Assembly: GCA_963801045.1 (NCBI GenBank)
Contig: CAWDDC010000004.1
Coordinates: 1,488,001-1,552,000, forward strand
Direction of reading: 5' to 3'
DNA from: JACCWP01 sp963801045
Lineage (GTDB): Bacteria; Actinomycetota; Actinomycetes; Propionibacteriales; Nocardioidaceae
Length of the DNA: 64,000 nt
Numbering within the stretch: position 1 is the first letter of the stretch; the number at the start of each line of letters is the position of its first letter. This document shows, one piece after another, positions 44,212 to 55,800 of the stretch. The translations under genes were made by a program, and so were the position numbers. The notes under the pieces were generated by a model that made no database searches, had not been told where the DNA came from, and was given only the letters and a program-made list of their open reading frames with translations.

Positions 44212-44928
44212 TCAGGACCAGGCAGCAGGCAGCGTGGGCAGCTGCCCGTCGCAATGCAGGCCGGCCCCGTCGGACCGGCCGGTCAGCCACAGCACCAGGT
44301 CCGCCGCCGAGCCGGAGACCTCGACTGCGTCGGGTGCGTCGCTGCCGCGCGTGGTGTCCTCGCCGTCCACCCGGACCCGTACGGCCGGGGGATCGGGGAC
44401 GAAGCCGAGCCGCTTCAACCCGGCTTCGACGAGCAGCGACGCGTGCGGAGCCGGCCAGTCGGCGGGGGTGTAGCCCGCGTCGAGGTCCACCCGGTGCAGC
44501 TCGAGCTCGACCACCCGTACGACCGGGGCGTCGGACAGCCGCTGCCGGCGCCCGTTGCGCCACTCGGGGGTCGCCTCCCACACCGCGTCGGGCACACCGA
44601 GACAGGTCGCGAACAGCGCGGAGGAGCTCTGCCGGACGTCGTCGACCAGCTCGCTCGCGGATCGGTGCGCGCCGGCCTCGATGTCGGTCTCCCGGGCGTC
44701 GCCGGTACCGTACATCGTCACCTCGCGGCCCTCCGCGGCGCCGGCGACCATGCCGCGTATTCCGTCGGCGTTGCGCGCCAGGTGCGTCAGCAGGTGGCCG
44801 CGGCTCCAGCCGGGCAGCAGGCTCGGTGCCCGGCACCACGCGTCGTCGACCTCGGCGAGCGAGTCGAGCAGCCGGCCGGTGGCGTCCTCGGCCATCTCCA
44901 GGCGGGCACGGATCTGCATGTCGGTCAC
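44212..44928 (-). CDS. Maleylpyruvate isomerase family (mycothiol-dependent, DinB-like) protein
   Basis: 238 residues. The DinB/MDMPI N-terminal four-helix bundle has LLPGWSRGHLLTHLARNADGI, with the metal-binding His pattern, plus VVELELHRVDLDAGY. The C-terminal MDMPI domain is present at 165-238. In this family metal plus mycothiol is used for isomerisation or transfer. TAGGGT ends 7 nt before the GTG at 44928, so a leaderless start is likely; the ATG at 44919 is the alternative. Operon order with the MBL gene suggests a thiol-detoxification pair. Confidence 0.82.
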   Translation of the reverse strand: MTDMQIRARLEMAEDATGRLLDSLAEVDDAWCRAPSLLPGWSRGHLLTHLARNADGIRGMVAGAAEGREVTMYGTGDARETDIEAGAHRSASELVDDVRQSSSALFATCLGVPDAVWEATPEWRNGRRQRLSDAPVVRVVELELHRVDLDAGYTPADWPAPHASLLVEAGLKRLGFVPDPPAVRVRVDGEDTTRGSDAPDAVEVSGSAADLVLWLTGRSDGAGLHCDGQLPTLPAAWS

Positions 44929-44945
44929 GCCGCCGACCCTACGAC

Positions 44946-45827
44946 TCAGCCCTTGACGGCGCCGGAGGCCAGCCCCTGCACGTAGAAGCGCTGCAGCGCC
45001 ACGTACAGGACGATGCACGGCACCATCGAGATCACCGCGCCCGCGATCAGGTAGCCGTAGTCGAGCGTGCCGTAGGCGCCCTGCTGCACGTTCACCAGCG
45101 CGACCGGCAGCGTGTACAGGTCCTCGCGGGTGAGGAAGGTCAGCGCGCCGAGGAACTCCGTCCACGAGGTGAGGAACGCGTACAGCACGGTGGTCGCGAT
45201 GCCCGGCAGCACCAGCGGGCGCAGCACCGACACCAGGGTGCGCATCGGCGAGGCACCGTCGACGTGCGCCGAGTCCTCCAGCTCGGTCGGCACCTGGGCG
45301 AACGAGTTGCGCATCACGAACACACCGAACGGCAGGTTGAACGTCGTGTAGAAGAGGATCAGTCCGAGCAGCGAGTCGGTCAGCCGCAGCACGTTGAGCT
45401 GCAGGAACAGCGGGGTGAGGATCGCCTGGAACGGCACCATGATCGTCACCAGGATCAACGAGAACGCGAGCCCCGAACCGCGGAAGCGGAACCGGGCGAA
45501 GCCGTAGCCGGCCAGCGTCGACACCACCGTCGTGAGCGCTGCTGTGGCCAGCGACACGATCAGGCTGTTCAGCACGTACCGGCTGATCCCGACGTCGCGC
45601 ACCAGGCCGACGTAGTTGTCCCACCCCAGCCCGGTGAGGCTGTCCCACGACGGTGGCACGGTGATGAGCGCCGCAGGCTGGAACGACCGCAGCACCGCCC
45701 ACGCCAGCGGCCCGACGAAGGCCACCACGACGACGGCGCCCACGAGGCTGTAGCCGATGGTCGAGCGGGTGCTGCCGGACGGGTCCCGGGCGTCCCTGGT
45801 ACGGGTTGGCGTCTCGGTGCGGCTCAT
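44946..45827 (-). CDS. Carbohydrate ABC transporter permease (MalG-like)
   Basis: 293 residues, six membrane segments. The EAA loop, which docks to the ATPase, is EDSAHVDGASPMRTLVSVLRPLVLPG near residue 190. This is the second permease of a CUT1 sugar importer. It has a GAGGAGACG ribosome-binding site and follows the MalF-like gene by 13 nt. No ATPase gene is present, so a shared MsiK-type ATPase elsewhere is expected. Confidence 0.9.
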   Translation of the reverse strand: MSRTETPTRTRDARDPSGSTRSTIGYSLVGAVVVVAFVGPLAWAVLRSFQPAALITVPPSWDSLTGLGWDNYVGLVRDVGISRYVLNSLIVSLATAALTTVVSTLAGYGFARFRFRGSGLAFSLILVTIMVPFQAILTPLFLQLNVLRLTDSLLGLILFYTTFNLPFGVFVMRNSFAQVPTELEDSAHVDGASPMRTLVSVLRPLVLPGIATTVLYAFLTSWTEFLGALTFLTREDLYTLPVALVNVQQGAYGTLDYGYLIAGAVISMVPCIVLYVALQRFYVQGLASGAVKG

Positions 45828-45840
45828 CGACGTCTCCTCG

Positions 45841-46731
45841 TCAGTCCCGCTCGCGCAGGATCCAGAACTGCAGCGCGGTGATCAGCGCGACGACGACCAC
45901 CAGCACCAGCGACAACGACGTGGCCGCGCCGAGCTGCAGCTCGACGAAGGCGCGGCGATAGATCCACAGCACGACCGTGGTCGTGCTCACGCCAGGGCCG
46001 CCCTGGGTGAGGATGAAGAACTGGTTGAACGCCAGGAACGAGCCGATGATCGAGATGATCAGGCTGAGTGCGATCGTGCGGCGCAGCAGCGGCAGGGTGA
46101 TCCGCAGCTCCTTGCTCCACCAGCCGGCGCCGTCGATGTCGGCCGACTCGTAGACGTCCGGCGGGATGCCCTGCATGCCGCCGAGCAGCAGCACCATCGT
46201 GAATCCCGCGACGCCCCAGATCACCAGCACGCTGACCGCCACCGTCGCGAGGGTGGTGTCGACCAGCCACGCGGTCGAGCCGTCGGTGAGTCCGAGGCCG
46301 GCGAGGACCGCGTTGACGGCGCCGCTGTTCGGCTGCAGCTCGAGCAGCGCCACGAAGCTCAACGTGGTCAGGCCGATGACGTACGGGAGGAACACGGCCG
46401 TGCGGATCAGCGTCGACCCGCGCCGGTTGCCGCGAACCAGCACTGCCAGTGCGTAGCCGAGCAGCAGGATCGGCAGCGTGACGATCGCGGTGTAGACGAA
46501 CGTGTAGCGCACCGAGCTGAGGAACGTGGCGTCCTCGGGGATGTTGGCGTAGTTGTCCATCCCCACGAAGTGGTAGTCGCCGATCAGCGGCCAGTTGGTC
46601 AGCGAGATGTAGATCGCGAACGCCAGCGGGAACAGCACGAACACGACCACGAACAGCAGCGCCGGGCTCACCAGCAGCAACCCGTAGCCCGCCGGGTGGG
46701 TCAGCGACCCCGACCCGCGCCGCCGGCTCAC
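45841..46731 (-). CDS. Carbohydrate ABC transporter permease (MalF-like)
   Basis: 296 residues, six membrane segments, with the EAA loop ESADIDGAGWWSKELRITLPLLRR near 200. First permease of the CUT1 sugar importer. Its GTG start overlaps the binding-protein stop by 4 nt (GTGA), giving translational coupling. Confidence 0.9.
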   Translation of the reverse strand: MSRRRGSGSLTHPAGYGLLLVSPALLFVVVFVLFPLAFAIYISLTNWPLIGDYHFVGMDNYANIPEDATFLSSVRYTFVYTAIVTLPILLLGYALAVLVRGNRRGSTLIRTAVFLPYVIGLTTLSFVALLELQPNSGAVNAVLAGLGLTDGSTAWLVDTTLATVAVSVLVIWGVAGFTMVLLLGGMQGIPPDVYESADIDGAGWWSKELRITLPLLRRTIALSLIISIIGSFLAFNQFFILTQGGPGVSTTTVVLWIYRRAFVELQLGAATSLSLVLVVVVALITALQFWILRERD

Positions 46732-48038
46732 AGCTGCGCCTGCTCGAGCGACCGGGTGAAGCCCTCCTGGCCGGACTCGATCGCGCCGTCGACGTCACCG
46801 TCGTAGACCGCCTGCTGGAACATCTGGAACCACGGTCCGTCCACCTGGTTGAAGCTGGTGTTGTAGGCCAGCGTGGTCGGGGCGTACGCGCGCTCGAGGT
46901 TCTCCAGGGCCACGACGTCGAGCGGGAAACGCTTGCGGTAATCGTCGTCCAGCGCGTCCGATCTCGTCGGCGTGTAGCCGGTGGTCGGCAGCTCGGACTG
47001 CTGGTCGAGGTCGGCGATGAAGGTCGCGAGCTGCCAGGCGGCAGACGCGTTGGGTGCGCCGCGCGGGATGCCGAAGTTGTCCCCGCCGCAGAACAGGCTG
47101 GTGCCGCCGTCGGGGCCGCACAGGGTGGTGACGCCGATGTCGGGCAGCACCGCGGGGTCGGCGTTCTCGACGATCGCGCCGTAGGAGCACGGGAACAGCC
47201 CGACCGTGCCGCGCAGGAAGTCCTGGCCCCAGGTAGCGCCGGCCTCGGTGCGGTTGGCGGCGGGCACCAGCTCGTCTGCCCAGAGAGTGGCGTAGAGCTC
47301 GAGCATCGCCCGCAGCGCGTCGTTCTCGTCGACGGTGGCGTACTGGTCGCCGATCTCACCCTCGATGATGTCGGTGTCGGTCGCCCAGACGTTGGGCATC
47401 AGGGTGAAGCCGAGGCAGCCGGGGCAGTTGCCCGCGAACGAGTAGCCGGTGACGTCGCCGCCGAGCTCGTGCACCGCGCGCGTGGCGGTGAGCATCTCGT
47501 CGAACGTCGTCGGGGGCTTGTCCGGGTCGAGCCCGGCCTGCTCGAACAGCGCCTTGTTGTAGAAGAGCCGGGACAGGTCCCCGAGGTACGGCAGCCCGTA
47601 GTAGCGGTCCTCGTACGTCGCCAGGCCCAGGTGACCCGGGCTGATGCTGTCCCGGAACGGCAGCTCCTCGATCAGCGGCGTCAGGTCGGTGAAGGCGTCG
47701 CGGTAGATGAACAGCTGCGAGTTGATGTCGTCGATGCCGACCAGGTCGGGCACCGAGCGGCCGCGGATCGCGGTGGCCAGCTTAGTGACGTACTGACCGT
47801 CGGGGACCGCGGTGAGCTCCACCTGGATCTCGTCCTGCGCCTCGTGGAACCGCTGCACCATCAGCTCCGACGCCGGCAGCGTCGCCGCCCGGCACCAGAA
47901 CCGCACCGTGCCGCTCGCGTCCTCGCCGAAGCCCGGCGCCGTGACGTCGGCCTCCGGCAGCTCCGAGCAGCTGCCCACCAGGCCGCTGGTGGCCGCCGTC
48001 CCCGCGAGCAGCAGCAGCTGCCGCCTGGTCAGCCTCAT
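46728..48038 (-). CDS. Sugar ABC transporter substrate-binding lipoprotein
   Basis: 436 residues. The N-terminus MRLTRRQLLLLAGTAATSGLVGSC has a twin-arginine-like pair and a lipobox (VGSC, Cys at about 24), so it is exported and lipid-anchored. The rest is a type-1 extracellular binding protein (ELMVQRFHEAQDEIQVELT, DLVGIDDINSQLF, YYGLPYLGDLSRLFYNKALF). It is in an operon behind a GH127 enzyme (ATGA overlap), so the ligand is probably the arabinoside released outside the cell. Confidence 0.9.
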   Translation of the reverse strand: MRLTRRQLLLLAGTAATSGLVGSCSELPEADVTAPGFGEDASGTVRFWCRAATLPASELMVQRFHEAQDEIQVELTAVPDGQYVTKLATAIRGRSVPDLVGIDDINSQLFIYRDAFTDLTPLIEELPFRDSISPGHLGLATYEDRYYGLPYLGDLSRLFYNKALFEQAGLDPDKPPTTFDEMLTATRAVHELGGDVTGYSFAGNCPGCLGFTLMPNVWATDTDIIEGEIGDQYATVDENDALRAMLELYATLWADELVPAANRTEAGATWGQDFLRGTVGLFPCSYGAIVENADPAVLPDIGVTTLCGPDGGTSLFCGGDNFGIPRGAPNASAAWQLATFIADLDQQSELPTTGYTPTRSDALDDDYRKRFPLDVVALENLERAYAPTTLAYNTSFNQVDGPWFQMFQQAVYDGDVDGAIESGQEGFTRSLEQAQL

Positions 48039-49924
48039 GCCACCGGCACCCACACCCGCATCGGTCCGACACCGTCGTCGGTGCCGCGGTTGGCCCACGC
48101 CAGGTACGGGACGGCGGTCAGCTCCAGCTCGCGCCCGCCGACCCGGCCGGTCGCCGTCACGACCGGCACGCCACCCAGCAGGTCGGCGCGGTGCTCGCTG
48201 TGCATGTCGCCCGGGACGAGCCGGATGTCGTCGAGCACCACGTCCGGGTGGTCGGGCTGCTCGAGGCAGTAGACGAGCGGGCCGCGCTCGATGGCGAGGC
48301 ACCCGCGGACCGCGTCGACCCGCTCGTGCGGCGCGGTGAGCCGCGGCTCGACGGGCAGCGTCAGCCGCACCCGGTCGCCGCGCCGCCAGGCCCGGGTCAC
48401 GGTGGCGTACGTGCCGGTGCGGACCTCGTCGACCTTCTCACCAGCCGCCTCGAGGGTGGCGCCCTCGGCCCAGCCGGGGACCCGTACCGAGAGCGTCCAC
48501 TCGTCGTCGGGGGTGTCGACCACCTCGACCTCGACGTCGCCGTCCCAGGGGTAGTCGGTGCGTACCGCCAGCTCGACCGTCCCGCCTGCGGTCGCGGCCC
48601 GGGTGGTGCCGGTCGCGTACTGGTGCAGCTGCACGCCGCTCTCGTCGCCGGTGGCGAGGTAGCCGGCCAGCTGGGAGAGGGTCCGCATGATGTTCGGCGG
48701 GCAGCAGGCGACCCGGAACCAGGGTCGCCGGCCGAGCACCGGGTGCCGCTGGTCGTTGGCGTGCGCACCCTCGCGCACGTGCAGCGCGTTGACATAGAAG
48801 AAGGCGCTGCCGTCGAGGGAGTAGCCCGGCACGAACGCGTTGTAGAGCTGGCGCTCGATCAGGTCGGCGTACGCGGCGTCGCCGGTCGCGAGCAGCATCC
48901 GCCAGCTCCACTGCACGCTGCCGATCGCCGCGCAGGTCTCGCAGTAACCGCGGTCGGGCGGCAGCTCGTAGGGGTCTCCGAACGCCTCGCCCTCCCAGCG
49001 CGAGCCGAGCCCGCCGGTGAGATAGGTCTTGGTGTCGACCATGTGCCGCCACTGCCGGGCGAGGGCGGTCAGCAGCTCCGCGTCGCGGGTCTCGGTGGCC
49101 AGGTCGGCCGCACCCGCGGCCAGGTAGACGGCGCGTACCGCGTGGCCCTCGACCGTGGTCTGCTCGCGGACCGGCAGCCGGTCGGAGAAGTACGTGCCGT
49201 CGTGGCCGTGCTTCTCGACCAGTCCGCGGCCGCGGGCCTCGACGGTGTAGCGGGCCAGCTCGAGGTAGCGGTCGTCGCCGGTCTCGCGGTGCAGCTCCAC
49301 CAGCGCCATCTCGATCACCGGGTGGCCGTCGACGTCGTCGAGCCGGTCGGGGCCGAAGGTCTCGACCAGGTGGTCGGCGAACCGGGTGGCGACCTCCAGC
49401 AGGGCACCGTCGCCCGTGGCGCGGTGCTGGGCGACCGCGGCCTGGATCAGGTGGCCGGCGCAGTAGAGCTCGTGGCTCCAGTCCAGCTTCGTGTAGCGCT
49501 GGTCGAGGCCGAGCTTGACCTGGACGTAGCTGTTGACGTAGCCGTCGTCGAGCTGCGCGGCCGCCACCGCAGCGGTGACCTCGCGTTGCTCGGCCGCCAG
49601 CTGCTCGGAAGGTTCGCGCCCCTGCTCCCAGGCAACGGCCTCGAGCCACTTGTAGACGTCGGAGTCCATGAACCACGGCCCCCGGAAGCGGTCCGGGTCG
49701 ACCCTGCCCTCGGCTGCCAGGTCGGCGGCCAGCGCGAGGTCGTCGAGGTTGCCCGCCTCGCGCAGCCGCTCGGCGCCCTGCGGGATGCTCACCTCGCGGT
49801 TGACCCGCTGCCGCTCGGCCCAGAAGCCGTCGGTGATCCGGCTGGCGGTGAGGCCCAGCGGGCGGAACGTGGCCGCCGCCGTGTCGGACGGGGCGACCGG
49901 GCCGGCGCCCGGGTGCTGGGCCAT
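48035..49924 (-). CDS. Glycoside hydrolase family 127 (beta-L-arabinofuranosidase-like)
   Basis: 629 residues with the family (alpha/alpha)6 barrel. The zinc and catalytic cysteines are in GYCETCAAIGSVQW (E329, C331) and FRVACCPPNIMR (C407, C408), matching the residues of HypBA1, in which a Cys is the nucleophile. No signal peptide is visible, so the sugar is probably cleaved inside after import. GGAGGA precedes the ATG at 49924. First gene of the operon GH127-binding protein-two permeases, divergent from the LacI gene. Confidence 0.9.
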   Translation of the reverse strand: MAQHPGAGPVAPSDTAAATFRPLGLTASRITDGFWAERQRVNREVSIPQGAERLREAGNLDDLALAADLAAEGRVDPDRFRGPWFMDSDVYKWLEAVAWEQGREPSEQLAAEQREVTAAVAAAQLDDGYVNSYVQVKLGLDQRYTKLDWSHELYCAGHLIQAAVAQHRATGDGALLEVATRFADHLVETFGPDRLDDVDGHPVIEMALVELHRETGDDRYLELARYTVEARGRGLVEKHGHDGTYFSDRLPVREQTTVEGHAVRAVYLAAGAADLATETRDAELLTALARQWRHMVDTKTYLTGGLGSRWEGEAFGDPYELPPDRGYCETCAAIGSVQWSWRMLLATGDAAYADLIERQLYNAFVPGYSLDGSAFFYVNALHVREGAHANDQRHPVLGRRPWFRVACCPPNIMRTLSQLAGYLATGDESGVQLHQYATGTTRAATAGGTVELAVRTDYPWDGDVEVEVVDTPDDEWTLSVRVPGWAEGATLEAAGEKVDEVRTGTYATVTRAWRRGDRVRLTLPVEPRLTAPHERVDAVRGCLAIERGPLVYCLEQPDHPDVVLDDIRLVPGDMHSEHRADLLGGVPVVTATGRVGGRELELTAVPYLAWANRGTDDGVGPMRVWVPVA

Positions 49925-49951
49925 GGGAGTCCTCCGGAGAAAAGAAAGCCT

Positions 49952-50060
49952 TTGCCGGAATCGGACATTACGTGCACGGCGCGTTGGACCGCAAGGGCTG
50001 ACAGGGATTCGAGGTGCAGTACGCTGGCGACCCCAGAGCCCGCGGAAAACGTTGCCGGAA
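49952..50060. promoter_or_regulatory. Candidate LacI operators flanking the divergent promoters
   Basis: TTGCCGGAA occurs at 49952-49960, next to the GH127 start, and again at 50052-50060, just upstream of the LacI start, 100 nt apart. The second copy adjoins the palindromic core AACGTT (50048-50053), like many LacI sites with a central CG. Paired sites on both sides of the intergenic region would permit looping and joint control. Confidence 0.45.
49998..50025 (+). promoter_or_regulatory. Predicted promoter of the LacI gene
   Basis: CTGACA (49998-50003), 16-nt spacer, TACGCT (50020-50025), upstream of the GTG at 50070. The candidate operator at 50044-50060 lies downstream of it. Confidence 0.55.
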
Positions 50061-50069
50061 AGGGGAGCC

Positions 50070-51080
50070 GTGGCCCGCCGGACCCAGACGGTGCGTCTCG
50101 CCGACGTCGCGGCGCTGGCAGGCGTCTCGGTGGGCACCGCCTCGAAGGCGCTCAACGACGCCGGCCAGCTGCGGGAGGAGACCCGGCACCGGGTGCGCCA
50201 GGCCGCCGGCAAGCTCGGCTTCCGGTCCAACACCCTGGCCCGGGGCCTGGTCTCGGGCCGGACGTTCACGGTGGGGGTGATCACCACCGACAGCTTCGGT
50301 CGGTTCAGCATCCCGGTCATGCTCGGCGCCGAGGACGCCCTCGGGGAGGGCGACGTCGCGGTGGTGCTCTGCGACAGCCGGGACGACCCCATCCGCGAGC
50401 AGCACTACGTCCGGACCCTGCTCGGCCGCCGGGTCGACGGGTTCATCGTCACCGGCCGCCGCACCGAGCAGCGGGCGCCGTTGTCCCCGGCACCCGGTGT
50501 CCCCGTGGTCTACGCGTTCACCCCGTCGCGCGACCCGGCCGACTGCTCGGTCGTCGCCGACGACGTGGGCGGCACCAGGCTCGCCGTCGACCACCTGCTC
50601 GACCTCGGGCGGACCCGGATCGCCGTGGTCACCGGTCCCGCCCACCACCGGGCGGCGGTCGTCCGCGCCGACGCGGTCACGGAGCGGCTGACCGAGGCCG
50701 GCCTGGAGGCGGCGGCTCCGGACCGGTTCGGCGAGTGGACCGAGGCGTGGGGCAGGCAGGCCGCGGCCGCGCTGCTGCGCTCCGGCGCGGAGCTCGACGC
50801 CGTGGTGTGCGGCAGCGACCAGGTCGCCCGCGGTGTGGTCGACGGCATGCGGGACGCCGGCCGCTCGGTGCCGGACGACATGGCGGTGGTCGGCTTCGAC
50901 AACTGGGAGGTCATCGCCGGCGCCAGCCGCCCGCCGCTGACCAGCGTCGACCTGCGGCTGCAGGCACTCGGCCAGCAGGCCGCCCGGCTGCTGCTCGACT
51001 CCATCGGTGGTCGCCCGGCCCTCGGCGTGCACACCGTGGCGTCGCGGCTGGTGGTGCGCGGGTCCACCCAGCCGGGCTGA
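50070..51080 (+). CDS. LacI family transcriptional regulator
   Basis: 336 residues. The N-terminal HTH has VRLADVAALAGVSVGTASKALNDAGQLREETRHRVRQAAGKLGF (about 8-52). The periplasmic-binding-protein-like effector domain follows, with VGVITTDSFGRFSIPVMLGAEDAL and VGFDNWEVIAGASRPPLTSVDL. It most likely represses the divergent GH127/ABC operon until an arabinose-type sugar binds. AGGGGAG lies just upstream of the GTG at 50070. Confidence 0.92.
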   Translation: MARRTQTVRLADVAALAGVSVGTASKALNDAGQLREETRHRVRQAAGKLGFRSNTLARGLVSGRTFTVGVITTDSFGRFSIPVMLGAEDALGEGDVAVVLCDSRDDPIREQHYVRTLLGRRVDGFIVTGRRTEQRAPLSPAPGVPVVYAFTPSRDPADCSVVADDVGGTRLAVDHLLDLGRTRIAVVTGPAHHRAAVVRADAVTERLTEAGLEAAAPDRFGEWTEAWGRQAAAALLRSGAELDAVVCGSDQVARGVVDGMRDAGRSVPDDMAVVGFDNWEVIAGASRPPLTSVDLRLQALGQQAARLLLDSIGGRPALGVHTVASRLVVRGSTQPG

Positions 51081-51117
51081 CCACCCCGCGGCCCGCTGTT
51101 GCCCGGGTCACACCGGT

Positions 51118-51146
51118 TTGTCCACGCGGGGCACGGCCCGTACGGT
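51118..51146 (+). promoter_or_regulatory. Promoter of the first rpf unit
   Basis: TTGTCC, a 17-nt spacer and TACGGT (51141-51146), 24 nt before the predicted c-di-AMP riboswitch. Confidence 0.6.
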
Positions 51147-51169
51147 CGGGAACTTCTGCCGCCCCGGGT

Positions 51170-51360
51170 CCGCCGAGTCCCGCCCGCCCGGGGCCACAGT
51201 CGATCCGATCGAGAGGTATCCCGGGCGGGAGTGGGGGACCCAGGTTCCACGGCCTCCGCAGCACCATCGCGGAGGTCTCGGGGTGAAGCCGCGCCGCATC
51301 CACACTCGGCGGGCCGGGCACTCTCCGCCCGAACCCGACAGCTGACCCCGCAGGCGGCGG
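51170..51360 (+). promoter_or_regulatory. ydaO/yuaA c-di-AMP riboswitch 1 (upstream of the first rpf gene)
   Basis: P1 pairs CCGCCG (51170-51175) with CGGCGG (51355-51360). Between them are GGGGGACCC, GGGGTGAAGCCG, and the conserved 3' region GGGCACTCTCCGCCCG followed by AACCCGACAGCTGACCCCG and CAGGC. These are hallmark elements of the class, which often controls rpf genes in actinobacteria. The Shine-Dalgarno GGAGAGG begins within the last bases of P1, so ligand binding can hide it. Confidence 0.9.
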
Positions 51361-51371
51361 AGAGGTTTCGC

Positions 51372-51776
51372 ATGTCTCGTCACGCCCGTACCCCCCGTCT
51401 TCGCCGCGGCGCTGCGGCCGTGCTCGCCGCAGGGACGCTGGCCACCGGCACCGTGCTGGTCGGCGGCGCCGTCACCAGCAGCACTGACGCCGCCGAGGTC
51501 CCCACCTGGGAGCGCCTGGCCAACTGCGAGTCCAGCAAGCGGTGGCACATCAACACCGGCAACGGCTACTACGGCGGCCTGCAGTTCTCCGACTCCACCT
51601 GGGACGCGTACAAGTGGCCCGGTGCGGCCGACCGCGCGGACAACGCGACCAAGAAGTCGCAGATCCTCGCGGCCGAGAACGTCCTCGACGCGCAGGGCTG
51701 GGGCGCGTGGCCGTCCTGCTCCGACCAGCTGGGGCTCGGCCCCGAGGACGCCAAGGGCAAGCCGTACGTGAACTGA
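51372..51776 (+). CDS. Resuscitation-promoting-factor-like secreted transglycosylase 1
   Basis: 134 residues. A signal peptide (basic MSRHARTPRLRRG, hydrophobic core, cleavage near TDAAE) leads into the Rpf domain WERLANCESSKRWHINTGNGYYGGLQFSDSTW, in which the Glu of NCES is catalytic, and GWGAWPSCSDQLGL, whose Cys pairs with it. It cleaves glycan strands of peptidoglycan and stimulates regrowth of dormant cells. It lies directly behind a c-di-AMP riboswitch. Ends without a further domain. Confidence 0.9.
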   Translation: MSRHARTPRLRRGAAAVLAAGTLATGTVLVGGAVTSSTDAAEVPTWERLANCESSKRWHINTGNGYYGGLQFSDSTWDAYKWPGAADRADNATKKSQILAAENVLDAQGWGAWPSCSDQLGLGPEDAKGKPYVN

Positions 51777-51839
51777 CCCGAACCGGACACCCGGACGTCG
51801 CGTCCGTCACGTAGGGACGGCGCCGGCGGCCGGCCGAGG

Positions 51840-51868
51840 TTGCTCTCGAGCGGGCGGGACCGTACCGT
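51840..51868 (+). promoter_or_regulatory. Promoter of the second rpf unit
   Basis: TTGCTC, 17-nt spacer, TACCGT (51863-51868), upstream of riboswitch 2, at the same relative position as in the first unit. Confidence 0.55.
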
Positions 51869-51894
51869 CAGCGGCGCTTGTGCCGCCCCGGGCC

Positions 51895-52083
51895 CCGCCG
51901 AATCCCGCCCGCCGGGGGCGACCATCGACCTTCGAGAGGCATCCCGGGCGGGAGCGGGGGACCCACGTCTCCTCGGCATCCGCAGCGGCACCGCGGGCGC
52001 CTCGGGGTGAAGCCGCGCCGCATGAATTGCGGCCGGCCGGGCACTCTCCGCCCGAACCCGACAGCTCACCCCGCAGGCGGCGG
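51895..52083 (+). promoter_or_regulatory. ydaO/yuaA c-di-AMP riboswitch 2 (upstream of the second rpf gene)
   Basis: P1 CCGCCG (51895-51900) pairs with CGGCGG (52078-52083). GGGGGACCC, GGGGTGAAGCC and the 3' GGGCACTCTCCGCCCG then AACCCGACAGCTCACCCCG are present. It is closely similar to riboswitch 1, with the same spacing of promoter, aptamer and gene, so the whole unit was duplicated. GGAGAGG at 52082-52088 is the ribosome-binding site of the gene that follows. Confidence 0.9.
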
Positions 52084-52095
52084 AGAGGTACCGCC

Positions 52096-52599
52096 ATGTC
52101 CACCACCCTGTCCACCACCCTGCCCACCACCCTGTCCACCCTCCGCCGCTGCCTGGCCGCGTCCCTCGCCGGAGCCGTCGCTGTCGGCGGCGTCATCGTC
52201 GGCGGTGTCGTCACCAGCAGCGCCGACGCCGCCCGGACCAAGACCTGGGAGCGGCTCGCCAACTGCGAGTCCGGCAAGCGCTGGCACGTCAACACCGGCA
52301 ACGGCTACTACGGCGGCCTGCAGTTCAGCCGCTCCACCTGGCGCGCGTACGACGGCGGACACTTCGCCAAGCGCCCCGACAACGCCCGCAAGAAGGAGCA
52401 GATCGCGGTCGCCGAGCGGGTCCTGAACAACCAGGGCTGGGGCGCCTGGCCGTCCTGCTCCGACCGGCTGAACCTGACCCGCAAGCAGGCCCGCGCCGAC
52501 TGGAAGGTCGGCAAGTGGCGGCACGGCGACGGGTTCCACTTCCGGGCCGGCAAGCACCACCCCGGAGCGAACCGGCACATGCACGCCGGCGGCCGCTGA
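52096..52599 (+). CDS. Resuscitation-promoting-factor-like secreted transglycosylase 2
   Basis: 167 residues. The N-terminus is a Thr/Leu repeat (MSTTLSTTLPTTLST) encoded by short tandem ACCACCCTGTCC-type units, then a signal core and the Rpf domain (WERLANCESGKRWHVNTGNGYYGG, catalytic Glu; GWGAWPSCSDRLNL). It differs from the first copy by a basic His/Gly/Lys-rich tail of about 30 residues (KWRHGDGFHFRAGKHHPGANRHMH). The tail may bind the wall or a metal. The second of a tandem pair. Confidence 0.9.
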   Translation: MSTTLSTTLPTTLSTLRRCLAASLAGAVAVGGVIVGGVVTSSADAARTKTWERLANCESGKRWHVNTGNGYYGGLQFSRSTWRAYDGGHFAKRPDNARKKEQIAVAERVLNNQGWGAWPSCSDRLNLTRKQARADWKVGKWRHGDGFHFRAGKHHPGANRHMHAGGR

Positions 52600-52623
52600 C
52601 CCCTGGCGTAGGCATGACCGGTA

Positions 52624-52638
52624 CGGACCGGTGGTCCG
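52624..52638. terminator. Hairpin after the second rpf gene
   Basis: CGGACC-GGT-GGTCCG: 6-bp stem with a 3-nt loop, 25 nt past the stop and before the uvrA promoter. No U-tract. Confidence 0.35.
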
Positions 52639-52659
52639 GACGGGCCGGGCGGAACAGAC

Positions 52660-52681
52660 TGTCGGTGGTGACGGTTAGCCT
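52660..52681 (+). promoter_or_regulatory. RecA-independent DNA-damage (PafBC-type) promoter of uvrA
   Basis: TGTCGGTG (52660-52667), N8, TAGCCT (52676-52681): an exact match to TGTCRGTG-N8-TAnnnT. The start codon lies 59 nt further, so uvrA has a leader, unlike uvrB and uvrC. Confidence 0.85.
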
Positions 52682-52740
52682 CGTGGCTGCCTCGACAGCT
52701 CTGCCCGCCCCGCCCGTCCGACCCCCAGGAGTGCGCCCTC

Positions 52741-55737
<2,997 letters not shown>

Positions 55738-55800
55738 GCCGCTGCCACCGTCGCGGCCTACCGTCGTCCCCCACACCCCGCCGCGAGGAGGAGGCCAGCG

